Positions 1-9,000 of a stretch of DNA of 53,017 nt are shown piece after piece (positions within the stretch are counted from its first letter, which is position 1; each line of letters opens with the position of its first letter). The DNA is from JANXQG01 sp037147235 (GTDB lineage Bacteria > Planctomycetota > Planctomycetia > Pirellulales > Thermoguttaceae), in the NCBI GenBank assembly GCA_037147235.1, contig JBAWVO010000005.1, positions 1 to 53,017 on the forward strand. The letters run 5' to 3'. The notes beneath the pieces are model-generated. The model worked only from the letters and a program-made list of their open reading frames with translations. It ran no database searches and was not told where the DNA came from. The translations under genes and the position numbers were made by a program.

Positions 1-150
1 GGCGAAGAATCTTCTCGATCACCGCGCCTTGCGGCGGTTCAATGAAGGCAATGACCTTCATCTGACCGCCGTACACAGAACATTCCAGCGGATCAATCTC
101 ATAAACCCGCTTGATGAGCATGGCCCAAGTCGGACTCGCGCGGCGGGGGG
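1..150 (-). pseudogene. IS91-like transposase, C-terminal fragment (runs off left edge)
   Basis: Reading leftwards on the minus strand, one open frame gives SPTWAMLIKRVYEIDPLEC followed by MKVIAFIEPPQGAVIEKIL and leaves the window at base 1. I recognise this as the C-terminal region of the planctomycete IS91/IS801-like (Y2) transposases, which nucleate rolling-circle transposition. In intact members the segment after IDPLEC is a zinc-ribbon-like CPxCGG; here it reads CSVYGG, so the second cysteine is lost and the copy is probably inactive. The 5' part is cut off near base 150, where a palindromic repeat begins. Two other remnants of the same 3' end occur at 37740-37882 and 39316-39444. Family recognition comes from memory of the motif and is not searched. 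Confidence 0.7.
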
Positions 151-164
151 CTGGGGAGTGATCG

Positions 165-215
165 TTAATGCCCTCACCCCCGGCCCCTCTCCCGAGTACG
201 GGCGAGGGGAGAATG
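165..215. repeat. CTCACCCC-type palindromic repeat
   Basis: Arms CCCCTCTCCC (184-193) and GGGCGAGGGG (200-209) form a stem with a 6-base loop, preceded by CCCTCACCCCCGG. The same unit, in reverse orientation, lies inside glcE at 11526-11551. It borders the broken end of the transposase fragment. The rest of the gap to base 350 shows nothing recognisable. Confidence 0.75.
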
Positions 216-350
216 GCCGCCGCCTTCCGGCGCATGCCGCGGGCCTTGTTGGAATACCAGCCATAGTAGCGAAACTAGATCATAAGTACACTTCCTGTCA
301 AGTAGGGTAACGTCGATCACCCTGTCGGCAACTGCTGGCACTCTCGGCGG

Positions 351-3300
351 TTACCTATCTGCCTCCTGCCGAGCCGCATACCACTCACTGCACCATTGGA
401 TGACATTATAAAAGACCGGGGTGAGGAGGATGCCGAAGAGCGTCACGCCAAGCATTCCGGCAAAGACGGCGGTGCCGAGCGTGCGGCGCATCTCGGCACC
501 CGCCCCCACGGAAAGCACCAGCGGCACCACGCCGAGAATGAAGGCCAGCGACGTCATGATGATCGGCCGCAGACGCAGCTTACAGGCAGCCAGCGCGGCC
601 TCGTGTCGCGGCTTGCCCTGCTCAGACTGCCGCTTGGCATATTCGACAATCAGAATCGCATTTTTGCACGCCAGGCCGACCAAGACGACGAATCCGATCT
701 GAGTAAAGATATTGACGTCCAGTTGGGCCACAAACACGCCGGCGATCGAACAGAGCAGGCACATTGGCACCACCAAGATCACGGCCAGAGGCAGCGACCA
801 ACTTTCGTACTGCGCGGCCAGTACTAGGAACACGAGTACCACGGCAAGCACGAACACATACATGGCCGTATTGCCCGTTTCAAGTTGGAGCATGGCCAGT
901 TCGGTCCATTCGGCCCGCATGGAGTGAACGAGCTGATCGTTGGCCACTCGCTGCATCAGGCCGATGGCTTCACCGGAACTGACGCCGGGAGCCGGGGCGC
1001 CGTTGATCGGGGCCGAGGGATACATGTTGTAGCGATAGATCATCACCGGGCCGCTGATCTGGCGGATGCTGGAGATCGCGCCGAGCGGCACCATCGTCCC
1101 CGCGTTGTTGCGGACCTTGAACCGCTTGAGATCCTCGGACTGTTTGCGATACTGGGCGTCGGCCTGGACGTTCACCTGCCAAGTACGGCCGAACCGGTTG
1201 AAGTCGTTGATGTAAAGCGAGCCGAGGTACACCTGGAGCATACTAAAGACATCCGCCATGGAGACGCCCATGGTCTTGGCCTGATCGCGGTCGATGTCCA
1301 GGAAGAGCCAGGGGGTGTCCGCACGGAAGCTGCTGAACAAACCCTGCAGGCCGGTGACGTCGTGGCTGGCCCGGTCGACGATCTTCTCGCCCACTTTCTG
1401 GAGCGAGGCCGACCCCATGTCGCCGCGGTCTTCAATAATGATCTTGAAGCCGCCGGCCGTGCCCAGGCCGTCGACCGGCGGTGCCCCAAAGACGCCGACC
1501 AGGCCGTCCTTGATCTCTTCCTGGAAACGTGCCTGGAGCGTGGCGGCGATCGTATCGCCGGAGAGCCCGTGGGTGGACCGATCGTGGAAATCCTGGAGCA
1601 TGACGTACATCGCACCAAAGTTTGGCGCGTTTGCGCTCAGCAAGATCGACTGGCCGGCGATGGCCACGGTGTGCTTGACGCCTTCGGTCTTGCTGGCGAT
1701 TTCTTCGATGCGGCGCATGACCTTTTGGGTCCGTTCCACCGAGGCCGCGTCGGGAAGCTGAATGTTGACCAGCAGATAGCCCTTGTCCTGCATGGGTATG
1801 AAGCCCGAGGGCGAGTTCGTGAAGCCCCAGTAGGTCAGATAGAGCAGGCCGCCATAAACCAAGAGCACCAGGAGGCTGACTCGCAAGGCCATGCCCACCA
1901 GACGGGTGTAGACGTTGGTGGAGTGGTTGAAGCCCACGTTGAACGCCCGGAAACAGTAGGCTGTGAAGCGATTTAACCGCCGGGCGAAAATCCCCAGGGC
2001 AGCGGTCCCTACGGCAATCGAGACCGTCGGCACGATCCACGGTGACGCGGCCAGGAACTTCTCCAGGCCGCCCAGGTGCAGCGTGGCAATCCATTGAACC
2101 AGTCGCGGTGCCAGGGCTGCGTAGCCGAGCCACGCACCCAAGACCGGAAAGGCCGCCAAGGGCAACACCTCATCGTGCCGCTCCTGTTCCTTGGGCCGCA
2201 AGAGCAATGCCGACAGGGCCGGACTGAGGGTTAGCGAGTTGAACGCCGAAATCACGGTCGAGACCGCGATCGTCAAGGCGAACTGACGAAAGAACTGTCC
2301 CGTGATACCGCTGATGAACGCGCAGGGGATGAAGACCGCGCTGAGGACCAGGCCCACGGCGATCACCGGCCCGGAGACCTGGCTCATGGCCTTGATCGTG
2401 GCCTCCTTGGGCGGCAGGCCGGCCTCGATGTGGTGCTCCACGGCCTCCACCACGACGATCGCGTCATCCACGACAATGCCAATGGCCAGCACCAAGCCGA
2501 AGAGCGTGAGGTTATTGAGACTGAAACCCATGGCCGCCATCACGGCGAAGGTGCCGATGATAGCCACCGGCACGGCGATCAGTGGAATGACGGCCGATCG
2601 CCAATTCTGTAGGAACAGGAGTACGACAAAGGCCACCAGCAGCACCGCATCGCGGAGCGTGACGAACACTTCGCGGATCGATTCCGTGATGAAGGGCGTC
2701 GTGTCGTAGACGATCGAATACTCCAGCCCTTCGGGAAACCGCTCCTTGAGTTCCTCCATCTTGGCCCGGACTAGGTTGGCCGTCTGCAGTGCATTGGTGC
2801 CGGGCAACTGGTAGATGGAGAGGGCGACGGACGGCTCGCCGTCCAGCGTGCAGGTCTGGTCGTAGCCTTGTGCTCCCAGTTCGATGCGGGCGACGTCCTT
2901 CAGACGAACAATTCGCCCATCGGCGTCAGTCTTGAGCGTCATGTCGCCGAACTGGTCCACATCGGCCAATCGGCCTAGCGTGGTCATGGTATATTGAAAC
3001 ACTTGGCCACCCGGCACGGGTGGCTGGCCGATCTGTCCGGCCGCTACCTGGGCATTCTGTTGCTGGATCGTGGAGACCACATCGCCGGCCGTGAGGTTCA
3101 GCTTCGACATCTTTTCTGGGTCGAGCCAGATCCTCATGCTGTAGTCGCGCTTTCCCAGATAGGTGATGTCACCCACGCCAGGCAATCGGGCCAGCTCGTC
3201 GCGCAACTGGATCGTGGCGTTATTGCTCAGGTAGAGGTTGTCCCGACTGCCGTCGGGCGAGGAGAGGTTCACGATCATCAGCACGTTGGGTGACTTTTTC

Positions 3301-3692
3301 TTGACGGTTACTCCCTTGCGCGTCACCAAGTCGGGCAGGATCGGCTGGGCCAGCGCAACGCGGTTCTGCACCAGCACCTGGGCCATGTTCAAATCGATTC
3401 CCAGCTTGAACGTCACTGTGAGCGTATAGGCACCGTCATTCGTGCATTGCGAAGACATGTAGAGCATGCCCTCGACGCCGTTGACCTGCTGTTCGATGGG
3501 GGCGGCTACCGTGTTGGCCACCGTTTGGGCGTCGGCACCGGGGTACGAAGCCGAGACCTCGACGGTGGGCGGCGTAATCTCCGGATACTGGGCGACGGGC
3601 AGCACCCACACGGCGATTCCCCCGGCCAGCGTGATGACGATCGACAGCACCGAGGCGAAAATCGGTCGATGGATGAAGAAGTTTGAGAACAT
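351..3692 (-). CDS. RND multidrug efflux pump (HAE-1 family), copy A
   Basis: Inner-membrane proton/drug antiporter of the AcrB type, 1113 residues. It works with a periplasmic adaptor and an outer-membrane channel to export hydrophobic compounds. Seen: the N-terminal family signature (FIHRPIFASVLS, residues 7-18), porter-domain NGVEGMLYMSS, the TM4 proton-relay pair DD at 409-410 in GIVVDDAIVVVE, and the partner lysine in CKNAILIVEYAK near the C-terminus. Between TM6 and TM7 (about residues 500-595) it carries a long hydrophobic insert, where AcrB has only a short amphipathic stretch. It lies 112 bp downstream of a paralogous pump on the same strand, last in a TetR-adaptor-pump-pump block. 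The ATG aligns with the family start; no clear Shine-Dalgarno is visible. Substrate unknown. Confidence 0.95.
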   Translation of the reverse strand: MFSNFFIHRPIFASVLSIVITLAGGIAVWVLPVAQYPEITPPTVEVSASYPGADAQTVANTVAAPIEQQVNGVEGMLYMSSQCTNDGAYTLTVTFKLGIDLNMAQVLVQNRVALAQPILPDLVTRKGVTVKKKSPNVLMIVNLSSPDGSRDNLYLSNNATIQLRDELARLPGVGDITYLGKRDYSMRIWLDPEKMSKLNLTAGDVVSTIQQQNAQVAAGQIGQPPVPGGQVFQYTMTTLGRLADVDQFGDMTLKTDADGRIVRLKDVARIELGAQGYDQTCTLDGEPSVALSIYQLPGTNALQTANLVRAKMEELKERFPEGLEYSIVYDTTPFITESIREVFVTLRDAVLLVAFVVLLFLQNWRSAVIPLIAVPVAIIGTFAVMAAMGFSLNNLTLFGLVLAIGIVVDDAIVVVEAVEHHIEAGLPPKEATIKAMSQVSGPVIAVGLVLSAVFIPCAFISGITGQFFRQFALTIAVSTVISAFNSLTLSPALSALLLRPKEQERHDEVLPLAAFPVLGAWLGYAALAPRLVQWIATLHLGGLEKFLAASPWIVPTVSIAVGTAALGIFARRLNRFTAYCFRAFNVGFNHSTNVYTRLVGMALRVSLLVLLVYGGLLYLTYWGFTNSPSGFIPMQDKGYLLVNIQLPDAASVERTQKVMRRIEEIASKTEGVKHTVAIAGQSILLSANAPNFGAMYVMLQDFHDRSTHGLSGDTIAATLQARFQEEIKDGLVGVFGAPPVDGLGTAGGFKIIIEDRGDMGSASLQKVGEKIVDRASHDVTGLQGLFSSFRADTPWLFLDIDRDQAKTMGVSMADVFSMLQVYLGSLYINDFNRFGRTWQVNVQADAQYRKQSEDLKRFKVRNNAGTMVPLGAISSIRQISGPVMIYRYNMYPSAPINGAPAPGVSSGEAIGLMQRVANDQLVHSMRAEWTELAMLQLETGNTAMYVFVLAVVLVFLVLAAQYESWSLPLAVILVVPMCLLCSIAGVFVAQLDVNIFTQIGFVVLVGLACKNAILIVEYAKRQSEQGKPRHEAALAACKLRLRPIIMTSLAFILGVVPLVLSVGAGAEMRRTLGTAVFAGMLGVTLFGILLTPVFYNVIQWCSEWYAARQEADR

Positions 3693-3758
3693 GGGGGAAG
3701 TTGGTGGTGGTGGTTGGTGGTTGGTTGTCAGTGGGTAGTGGGTAGTTGTCAGTGGGTA

Positions 3759-3807
3759 GTTGTCAGTTGTCAGTTGTCAGTTGTCAGTTGTCAGTTGTCA
3801 GTTGTCA
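3759..3807. repeat. Heptanucleotide tandem array (GTTGTCA)7
   Basis: Seven perfect head-to-tail copies of GTTGTCA, followed by a degenerate eighth, and preceded by looser GTGGGTAGTTGTCA units from about 3731. The TGA stop codon of the upstream pump gene (3805-3807) lies in the last perfect unit. A slippage change would therefore alter the C-terminus or the intergenic spacing of the two pump genes. Confidence 0.9.
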
Positions 3808-6800
3808 GTTGACGGAACCGTCCGATCCGTCCGATCGGTCTGATCCGCAGATACGGCGTACTACGCGGCGAATAGCCATCCTGGCGATTCCTCCCCCGAG
3901 AACGCCCAGCGTCACGTAGCGAATCTTGTGCGCTAGCCTGGACTGGAAGACTGGGGAGGTGCCCAACCAGTCGATGACGACGAAGAACACGGGGGTGAGG
4001 AAGATGCCGAAGAGGGTCACACCTAACATGCCGCTGAACACGGCGGTGCCGAGCGTGCGGCGCATTTCGGCCCCTGCTCCGCGGCCAATCAGCAGCGGGA
4101 AGACGCCCAGGATGAAAGCGAAGGAGGTCATGACGATGGGCCGCAGGCGGAGTTTGCAGGCATCCAGGGCCGCATCGCACCGTGACTCACCGCTCTCGCG
4201 CCGATGCTTGGCGAACTCCACAATGAGGATCGCGTTTTTGCTAGCCAGCCCCACGAGCACCACAAAACCGATCTGCGTGAAGATATTGATGTCCAACTGG
4301 GCGTTGGCAGCACCGATCCCCGTGGGGATCAGGTGCCCCAGCGTGGCGGAGACCCGGCCAAGCTGATCGCCCAGCCCGCGCAGGCCCAACGGCACGGCCG
4401 TCACGCCGACGATTGCGCTCAAAAGGCACATTGGCACCACAAGAATCACGGCCAGCGGCATCGACCAACTCTCGTACTGCGCGGCCAGGACCAGGAACAC
4501 CATGACCACGGCCAGCCCGAAGATGATCATGGCCGTATTGCCCGCCTGAAGCTCCAGGTACGACAGTTCGGTCCATTCGTAGTGCATGTCGTGCAGCAAC
4601 TCGCGGTCGGCCAGTTGTTGCATGAGGTCGATGGCTTGACGGGAACTGACGCCAGGCCCTGCCGTACCCACGAGGGCCGCGGCCGGGTACATGTTGTAGC
4701 GGGTGATGATCAACGGCCCGTTCACCTCGCGCACGTTGGCGATGGTGGCGATGGGAACCATCGTACCGACGTTGTTCCGCACTTTAAGCTGCTGCGCCGC
4801 CTGGACTCGGTTGCGAAATTTGGCGTCGGCCTGGACGATCACCTGCCAGGTACGGCCAAAAAGGTTGAAGTCGTTGACATACATCGAGCCTAGATAGATC
4901 CGCAGGGTATTGAAGGCGTCGGCCAGCGAGACGCCCATCGATATGCACTGGGGACGGTTCATGTCCACGTAAAGCTGTGGCGTGTTAGCACGGAAGACGT
5001 TGGGCGCGATGGTCAGCAAGGGCCGTTTCTCGTTCCCTGGATTACGCTCCAGGTTCCCCTTCTCGTTGAGATTGTCGGCCTGCTGTTGCAGGGCTGGCAG
5101 GCCGAGATCGCCGCGGTCCTCCACCATGAACTTGAAGCCTCCGGTCCGCCCTACCCCGCGCACCGGCGGTGCCGGCAAGACCGTAATCATCGCCCCGGGA
5201 ATCTCCTTGGCACATTGTGCCCGCAGCTTGGCGGCGATCTCGTCGGCCGAAAACCCCGGCTCCTCGCGATTGGGAAAGGTATCCAGGATCGCAAACATCG
5301 ATCCGAAACTCGATGCGTTGGCACTAAGCAAGAAGGACGAGCCAGCCTGGGTCACGAGGTGCTTGACCCCGGGCGTGTTCATGCAGACTTTCTGTACCCG
5401 CTCCATGACATCCCGCGTCCGCTCGGCCGAGGCCGCGTCCGGCAGTTGCACGCCAACCATGAGATACCCCATGTCTTGCGTGGGGATGAACCCCTTGGGC
5501 GTCACCATGAACTGCCAGTAGGTCAACATGAGCAAGCCGCCGTAAACCACCAACACCAGCGCGCTGACGCGCAACATCATGCCAACCGCGCGGGTGTAGG
5601 CTCGGGTGGCCAAGCGGAAGCCGGCATTGAACGCCGCGAAACCCCAAGCCAAAACGACATTTAGCCCCAGCCCGAGCAGTCCACCGACGATGGCACCCAC
5701 GATGGCCACCACCCAGGGGGCCGCCGTAATCACGTAAGGCACAAGCTCCGGCGGCAGGGCCGTGAGACCCTCGATTCGCACGATCAGCCAAGGCGCGAGA
5801 ATCCGCCAGGCGAGCCATCCGCCAGCCAGGACGTAGAGCAGCTTGGGCAACACATCATGCCCGGCTTTCCCGCGCGGCCGCAGCAGCATGGCCGACAACG
5901 CTGGGCTGAGAGTCAACGAGTTGAATGTGGAAATGATCGTTGACGCGGCGATTGTCAAGGCAAACTGGCGGAAGAACTGCCCCGTAATGCCGCTGATGAA
6001 CGCACAGGGAATGAAAACCGCGCTGAGGACCAGTCCCATGGCGATGACGGGGCCCGAAAGCTGACTCATGGCCTTGATCGTGGCCTCGCGCGGTTCCAGA
6101 CCCTGTTCGATGTTGTGCTCCACGGCCTCGACCACCACGATCGCGTTGTCGACCACGATGCCGATGGCCAGCACCAACCCGAAGAGCGTGAGGTTATTGA
6201 GGCTAAATCCCATCGCGGCCATCACGCCAAACGTGCCCACGATGGCCACCGGCACGGCGATCAGCGGAATGACGGCGGAACGCCAGTTTTGCAGGAACAA
6301 GAGGACGACGAAGGCCACTAGGATGATCGCATCGCGAAGCGATTTGAATACCTCTTGGATGCACTCCCGCGTGTAGGGTGTCGTGTCGTACTGGATCTCG
6401 TACGCCAAGTCTTCGGGGAAGTCCTTGGCCAATTCGTCCATCTTCGCGTGGATGCGGTCGGCGACGTCCAGGGCGTTGGCATCGGGCAGTTGAAAGATGA
6501 TCAGACCCACGGTGGGTTTGCCGTCGACCTTGGCAGAGACGTCCTGGTTCTTGGCTCCGAGCTCAACCCAGCCGACGTCCCGGATGCGGACGACTCGCCC
6601 GCCTGGCGTGGTGCAGATGATGACGTTGGCGAACTGCTCTGGCTCCTTGAGTCGGCCGAGCGTGGTGAGTGTGATTTGCGTCTCCTGCCCCAGGGGCACG
6701 GGCGGTTGCCCAATCTGGCCGGTTGCTACCTGCTGGTTCTGTTCCCGCAAGGCGGCAACGACGTCGCCGGCAGTGAGGTTCCGCGCCGCCAGCTTTTCTG

Positions 6801-7374
6801 GATCGACCCAGATCCGCATGCTATAGTCTCGCTGGCCGCTGAGGAAAATATCGCTGATGCCCGGCACACGGAGCAACTCATCGCGGCATCGCATCAAGGC
6901 GTAGTTGCTCAGGAAGAGTTGGTCATAGCGGCCGCCCGGCGAATTGAGGTTCACCGCCATGACGATGTCCGGCGACATCTTGCGGGTTGTCACGCCGGTC
7001 TTTTTTAACACGTCTGGAAGCATGGGCAGGGCCAAATTCACGCGGTTCTGCACCAGAACCTGGGCCAAATCCAGATTCACCCCCTGCTTGAACGTCACCG
7101 AGAGATTGTAAGAACCGTCATTGGTACACTGCGACACCATGTACAGCATGTTCTCAACGCCGTTGACCTGCTGCTCAATGGGGGCCGCCACCGTCTCCGC
7201 CACGACCTGAGCGCTGGCGCCGGGGTAGTTGCAATTGACCTGCACGACCGGCGGTGTGACCGGCGGGTATTGGGCCAACGGTAGGTTGAATACCGCCAGC
7301 CCGCCAGCCAACGTGATGATGATCGACAACACGCTGGCGAAGATCGGTCGGTCAATGAAGAAACGGGAAAACAC
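3805..7374 (-). CDS. RND multidrug efflux pump (HAE-1 family), copy B
   Basis: AcrB-type pump, 1189 residues from the GTG chosen here. That GTG gives VFSRFFIDRPIFASVLS, which aligns exactly with the start of copy A. An ATG at 7536 would add 54 residues, including eight consecutive threonines, but that stretch is a (GTT)n microsatellite plus a palindromic repeat and is probably not coding. Copy B differs from A at the TM4 relay: GIVVDNAIVVVE, so the second aspartate (AcrB D408) is Asn. The TM10 lysine is kept (SKNAILIVEFAK). Two insertions are visible: a hydrophobic segment between TM6 and TM7, as in A, and about 35 residues (LGLRGLGDQLGRVSATLG region) in the last periplasmic loop. The C-terminus GSDRSDGSDGSVN is repeat-derived. 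Confidence 0.93.
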   Translation of the reverse strand: MFSRFFIDRPIFASVLSIIITLAGGLAVFNLPLAQYPPVTPPVVQVNCNYPGASAQVVAETVAAPIEQQVNGVENMLYMVSQCTNDGSYNLSVTFKQGVNLDLAQVLVQNRVNLALPMLPDVLKKTGVTTRKMSPDIVMAVNLNSPGGRYDQLFLSNYALMRCRDELLRVPGISDIFLSGQRDYSMRIWVDPEKLAARNLTAGDVVAALREQNQQVATGQIGQPPVPLGQETQITLTTLGRLKEPEQFANVIICTTPGGRVVRIRDVGWVELGAKNQDVSAKVDGKPTVGLIIFQLPDANALDVADRIHAKMDELAKDFPEDLAYEIQYDTTPYTRECIQEVFKSLRDAIILVAFVVLLFLQNWRSAVIPLIAVPVAIVGTFGVMAAMGFSLNNLTLFGLVLAIGIVVDNAIVVVEAVEHNIEQGLEPREATIKAMSQLSGPVIAMGLVLSAVFIPCAFISGITGQFFRQFALTIAASTIISTFNSLTLSPALSAMLLRPRGKAGHDVLPKLLYVLAGGWLAWRILAPWLIVRIEGLTALPPELVPYVITAAPWVVAIVGAIVGGLLGLGLNVVLAWGFAAFNAGFRLATRAYTRAVGMMLRVSALVLVVYGGLLMLTYWQFMVTPKGFIPTQDMGYLMVGVQLPDAASAERTRDVMERVQKVCMNTPGVKHLVTQAGSSFLLSANASSFGSMFAILDTFPNREEPGFSADEIAAKLRAQCAKEIPGAMITVLPAPPVRGVGRTGGFKFMVEDRGDLGLPALQQQADNLNEKGNLERNPGNEKRPLLTIAPNVFRANTPQLYVDMNRPQCISMGVSLADAFNTLRIYLGSMYVNDFNLFGRTWQVIVQADAKFRNRVQAAQQLKVRNNVGTMVPIATIANVREVNGPLIITRYNMYPAAALVGTAGPGVSSRQAIDLMQQLADRELLHDMHYEWTELSYLELQAGNTAMIIFGLAVVMVFLVLAAQYESWSMPLAVILVVPMCLLSAIVGVTAVPLGLRGLGDQLGRVSATLGHLIPTGIGAANAQLDINIFTQIGFVVLVGLASKNAILIVEFAKHRRESGESRCDAALDACKLRLRPIVMTSFAFILGVFPLLIGRGAGAEMRRTLGTAVFSGMLGVTLFGIFLTPVFFVVIDWLGTSPVFQSRLAHKIRYVTLGVLGGGIARMAIRRVVRRICGSDRSDGSDGSVN

Positions 7375-7378
7375 GGGA

Positions 7379-7403
7379 GTTGTTGTTGTTGTTGTTGTTG
7401 TTG
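7379..7403. repeat. (GTT)n trinucleotide microsatellite
   Basis: About eight GTT units directly upstream of the GTG start of pump B, read as CAACAACAA on the coding strand. It sits where a ribosome-binding site would be. Copy A has a related C/A-rich leader (CCACCACCACCAA), so slippage could change the leader length of copy B. Confidence 0.85.
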
Positions 7404-7471
7404 GCTGTTGGTGGCCCCCCCCCGGACTGCGTCTGGGGGGTATGGGAAATGTCGAGTGGTTCGTCGAACTT

Positions 7472-7530
7472 GTAGGATGGACCTCCGAGTCCGTCCCTGG
7501 AAACTGGACGGATTCGGAGATCCATCCTAC
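7472..7530. repeat. Inverted repeat, GTAGGATGG family
   Basis: Two 25-base arms (7472-7496 and 7506-7530) match with two mismatches around a 9-base loop. The outer bases are GTAGGATGG and CCATCCTAC. It could fold as a strong hairpin in the adaptor-pump transcript, acting as attenuator, stability element or simply repeat DNA. Confidence 0.85.
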
Positions 7531-7567
7531 GGTCACTAGGTGAAATTCCTTCTACCTCGTTGTGGCC

Positions 7568-7654
7568 GGTCTCTGACCGAGCCTCGCCGCCGACCAAAGG
7601 TCTCCCATTCACCGAGAGACCTTCGGTCGGTCGTTTCGGCGGGGTCAGGAGACC
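7568..7654. repeat. Inverted repeat, GGTCTCTGACC family
   Basis: Nested complementary blocks: GGTCTCTGACC (7568-7578) with GGTCAGGAGACC (7643-7654), and CCGACC with GGTCGG further in. Together with the preceding palindrome it fills the roughly 300-bp space between the adaptor gene and pump B; no gene is seen there. Confidence 0.75.
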
Positions 7655-7673
7655 CACGCCGAACCCGGACTAT

Positions 7674-8996
7674 CTAAAAATCCCAGCGGTTTTGCGATAT
7701 TGCCGCGGACTTGACGCCAAGTCGCGGCTGATCGACCGACTTGGGGATGGCCGGAGGAATCGGATTATTCTGGGGTGCTGCGGGCATTCCGCTCGTACCC
7801 GTCGGACTCACCGGCGCGGCACCTGGCGAAACCGCCGGGGCTCCCGCTGCGGCACTAGCGGGGAGATCCTTGGGTGCCATGGCGATATTCTTGGCATTGA
7901 CTTTCATCCCCGGTCGCACCCGCTGCAAACCGCTGAGGATCACCCGTTCTCCCGCCTTCAGTCCGCTTTGGATGACGCGAAGTCCATCGTTGAGGGCACC
8001 GACCTCGACGCGGCGATAGGCCACCTCGTCTTTGTCGTTCAGGACATAGAGGAACTTCTGCCCTTGGTCGGAACCCAAAGCTCGCTCCGACACCAACAGC
8101 GACTGATGCGGGTCGCCGATGGGCACCCGGATCCGCACGAACATGCCTGGCGAAAGGATGCGATTAGGATTGGGAAACAGCCCGCGGAGCCGGAGCGTGC
8201 CGGTTGGTACATCGACTTGGTTATCGATGAAATTGATCGTTCCCACATGCGGGAAGCCCTCCTCATCAGCGAGTCCCAACCGAATCTTGGTATCTCCTTC
8301 ATGGGCCGATCTCACCTTTCCTGCCCGCACCAGCCGTCGGATCTGCAACATGGTTCGCTCGTCGATGTCGAAGTAGGCGTACATGGTGTCCAGGGAGACA
8401 ATCGAGGTCAGCGGCGTGTCGTTGGCCCTGACCATGTTGCCGGGATCGATCATCTGCCGGCTGATGCGGCCGCCGATCTTGGCGGTGATCGTCGTGTAGT
8501 CGACGTTCTGCTGGGCGAGTTTCTCGGCCGCCTCCGCCACCCCCACGCCCGCCTTGGCCTCGTTGCGATCGCCTTCCACTTTATCAAAGTCCTCCTGGCT
8601 GATCGCTTTCCCGGGCAAAAGCGACTTGGCACGTCGAAGGTCGGCCTCCAGCCGTTTTAGATGCTCTTGGGCCAGCTCACGGTTTGCCCTGGCCTGCGCC
8701 AACTGGGCTTCATAGATCTGCGGATCGATCTTGAAAAGACGCGCATTCTCCGCGACTTCATCGCCCTCTTTGAATAAGACCTTGTCGAGATAACCTGTGA
8801 CCATCGCTCGCACAACGATCGAATTCACCGCCTCGGTATGCCCCGTGAATTCCACCAGATCGGTGATTTCCCGAGTGACGGGCGTGCTCACGTTGACCTC
8901 CGGAGGCAGCGGTTCGCTGGTTTTCGATTGTGAACGGCTGCACCCATTCAGAATCACCGCCAACGACAAGGTGAGGAAGATGTGTGATATTTTCAT
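7674..8996 (-). CDS. RND efflux periplasmic adaptor (membrane-fusion lipoprotein)
   Basis: Periplasmic adaptor linking the RND pumps to an outer-membrane channel, 440 residues. The ATG at 8996 gives a lipoprotein signal peptide (KISHIFLTLSLAVILNGC) with a lipobox-like LNGC. It follows the TetR stop codon after 4 bp, so the two genes are almost certainly co-transcribed. Next come the first half of the lipoyl-like domain (VTGYLDKVLFKEGDEV), an alpha-helical hairpin rich in Ala, Gln, Glu and Lys, the beta-barrel, and a membrane-proximal domain ending in LSGLQRVRPGMKV. The last 65 residues or so are a Pro/Ala-rich tail absent from typical AcrA proteins. The block lacks a TolC-like gene, so the channel must be encoded elsewhere. 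Confidence 0.93.
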   Translation of the reverse strand: MKISHIFLTLSLAVILNGCSRSQSKTSEPLPPEVNVSTPVTREITDLVEFTGHTEAVNSIVVRAMVTGYLDKVLFKEGDEVAENARLFKIDPQIYEAQLAQARANRELAQEHLKRLEADLRRAKSLLPGKAISQEDFDKVEGDRNEAKAGVGVAEAAEKLAQQNVDYTTITAKIGGRISRQMIDPGNMVRANDTPLTSIVSLDTMYAYFDIDERTMLQIRRLVRAGKVRSAHEGDTKIRLGLADEEGFPHVGTINFIDNQVDVPTGTLRLRGLFPNPNRILSPGMFVRIRVPIGDPHQSLLVSERALGSDQGQKFLYVLNDKDEVAYRRVEVGALNDGLRVIQSGLKAGERVILSGLQRVRPGMKVNAKNIAMAPKDLPASAAAGAPAVSPGAAPVSPTGTSGMPAAPQNNPIPPAIPKSVDQPRLGVKSAAISQNRWDF

Positions 8997-9000
8997 AAGA

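Noticed and set aside
885..1976. Long plus-strand frame (363 codons) opposite RND pump A
   Set aside because: Antisense shadow of a clear RND gene; His/Asp/Val-rich composition typical of the reverse strand of high-GC genes, and no known motif.
3731..3810. Possible CRISPR array
   Set aside because: Units are 7 bp without spacers; a simple tandem repeat.
7375..7536. N-terminal extension of RND pump B from an ATG at 7536
   Set aside because: The 54 extra residues come from a microsatellite and a palindromic repeat; the paralogue starts exactly where the GTG at 7374 does.
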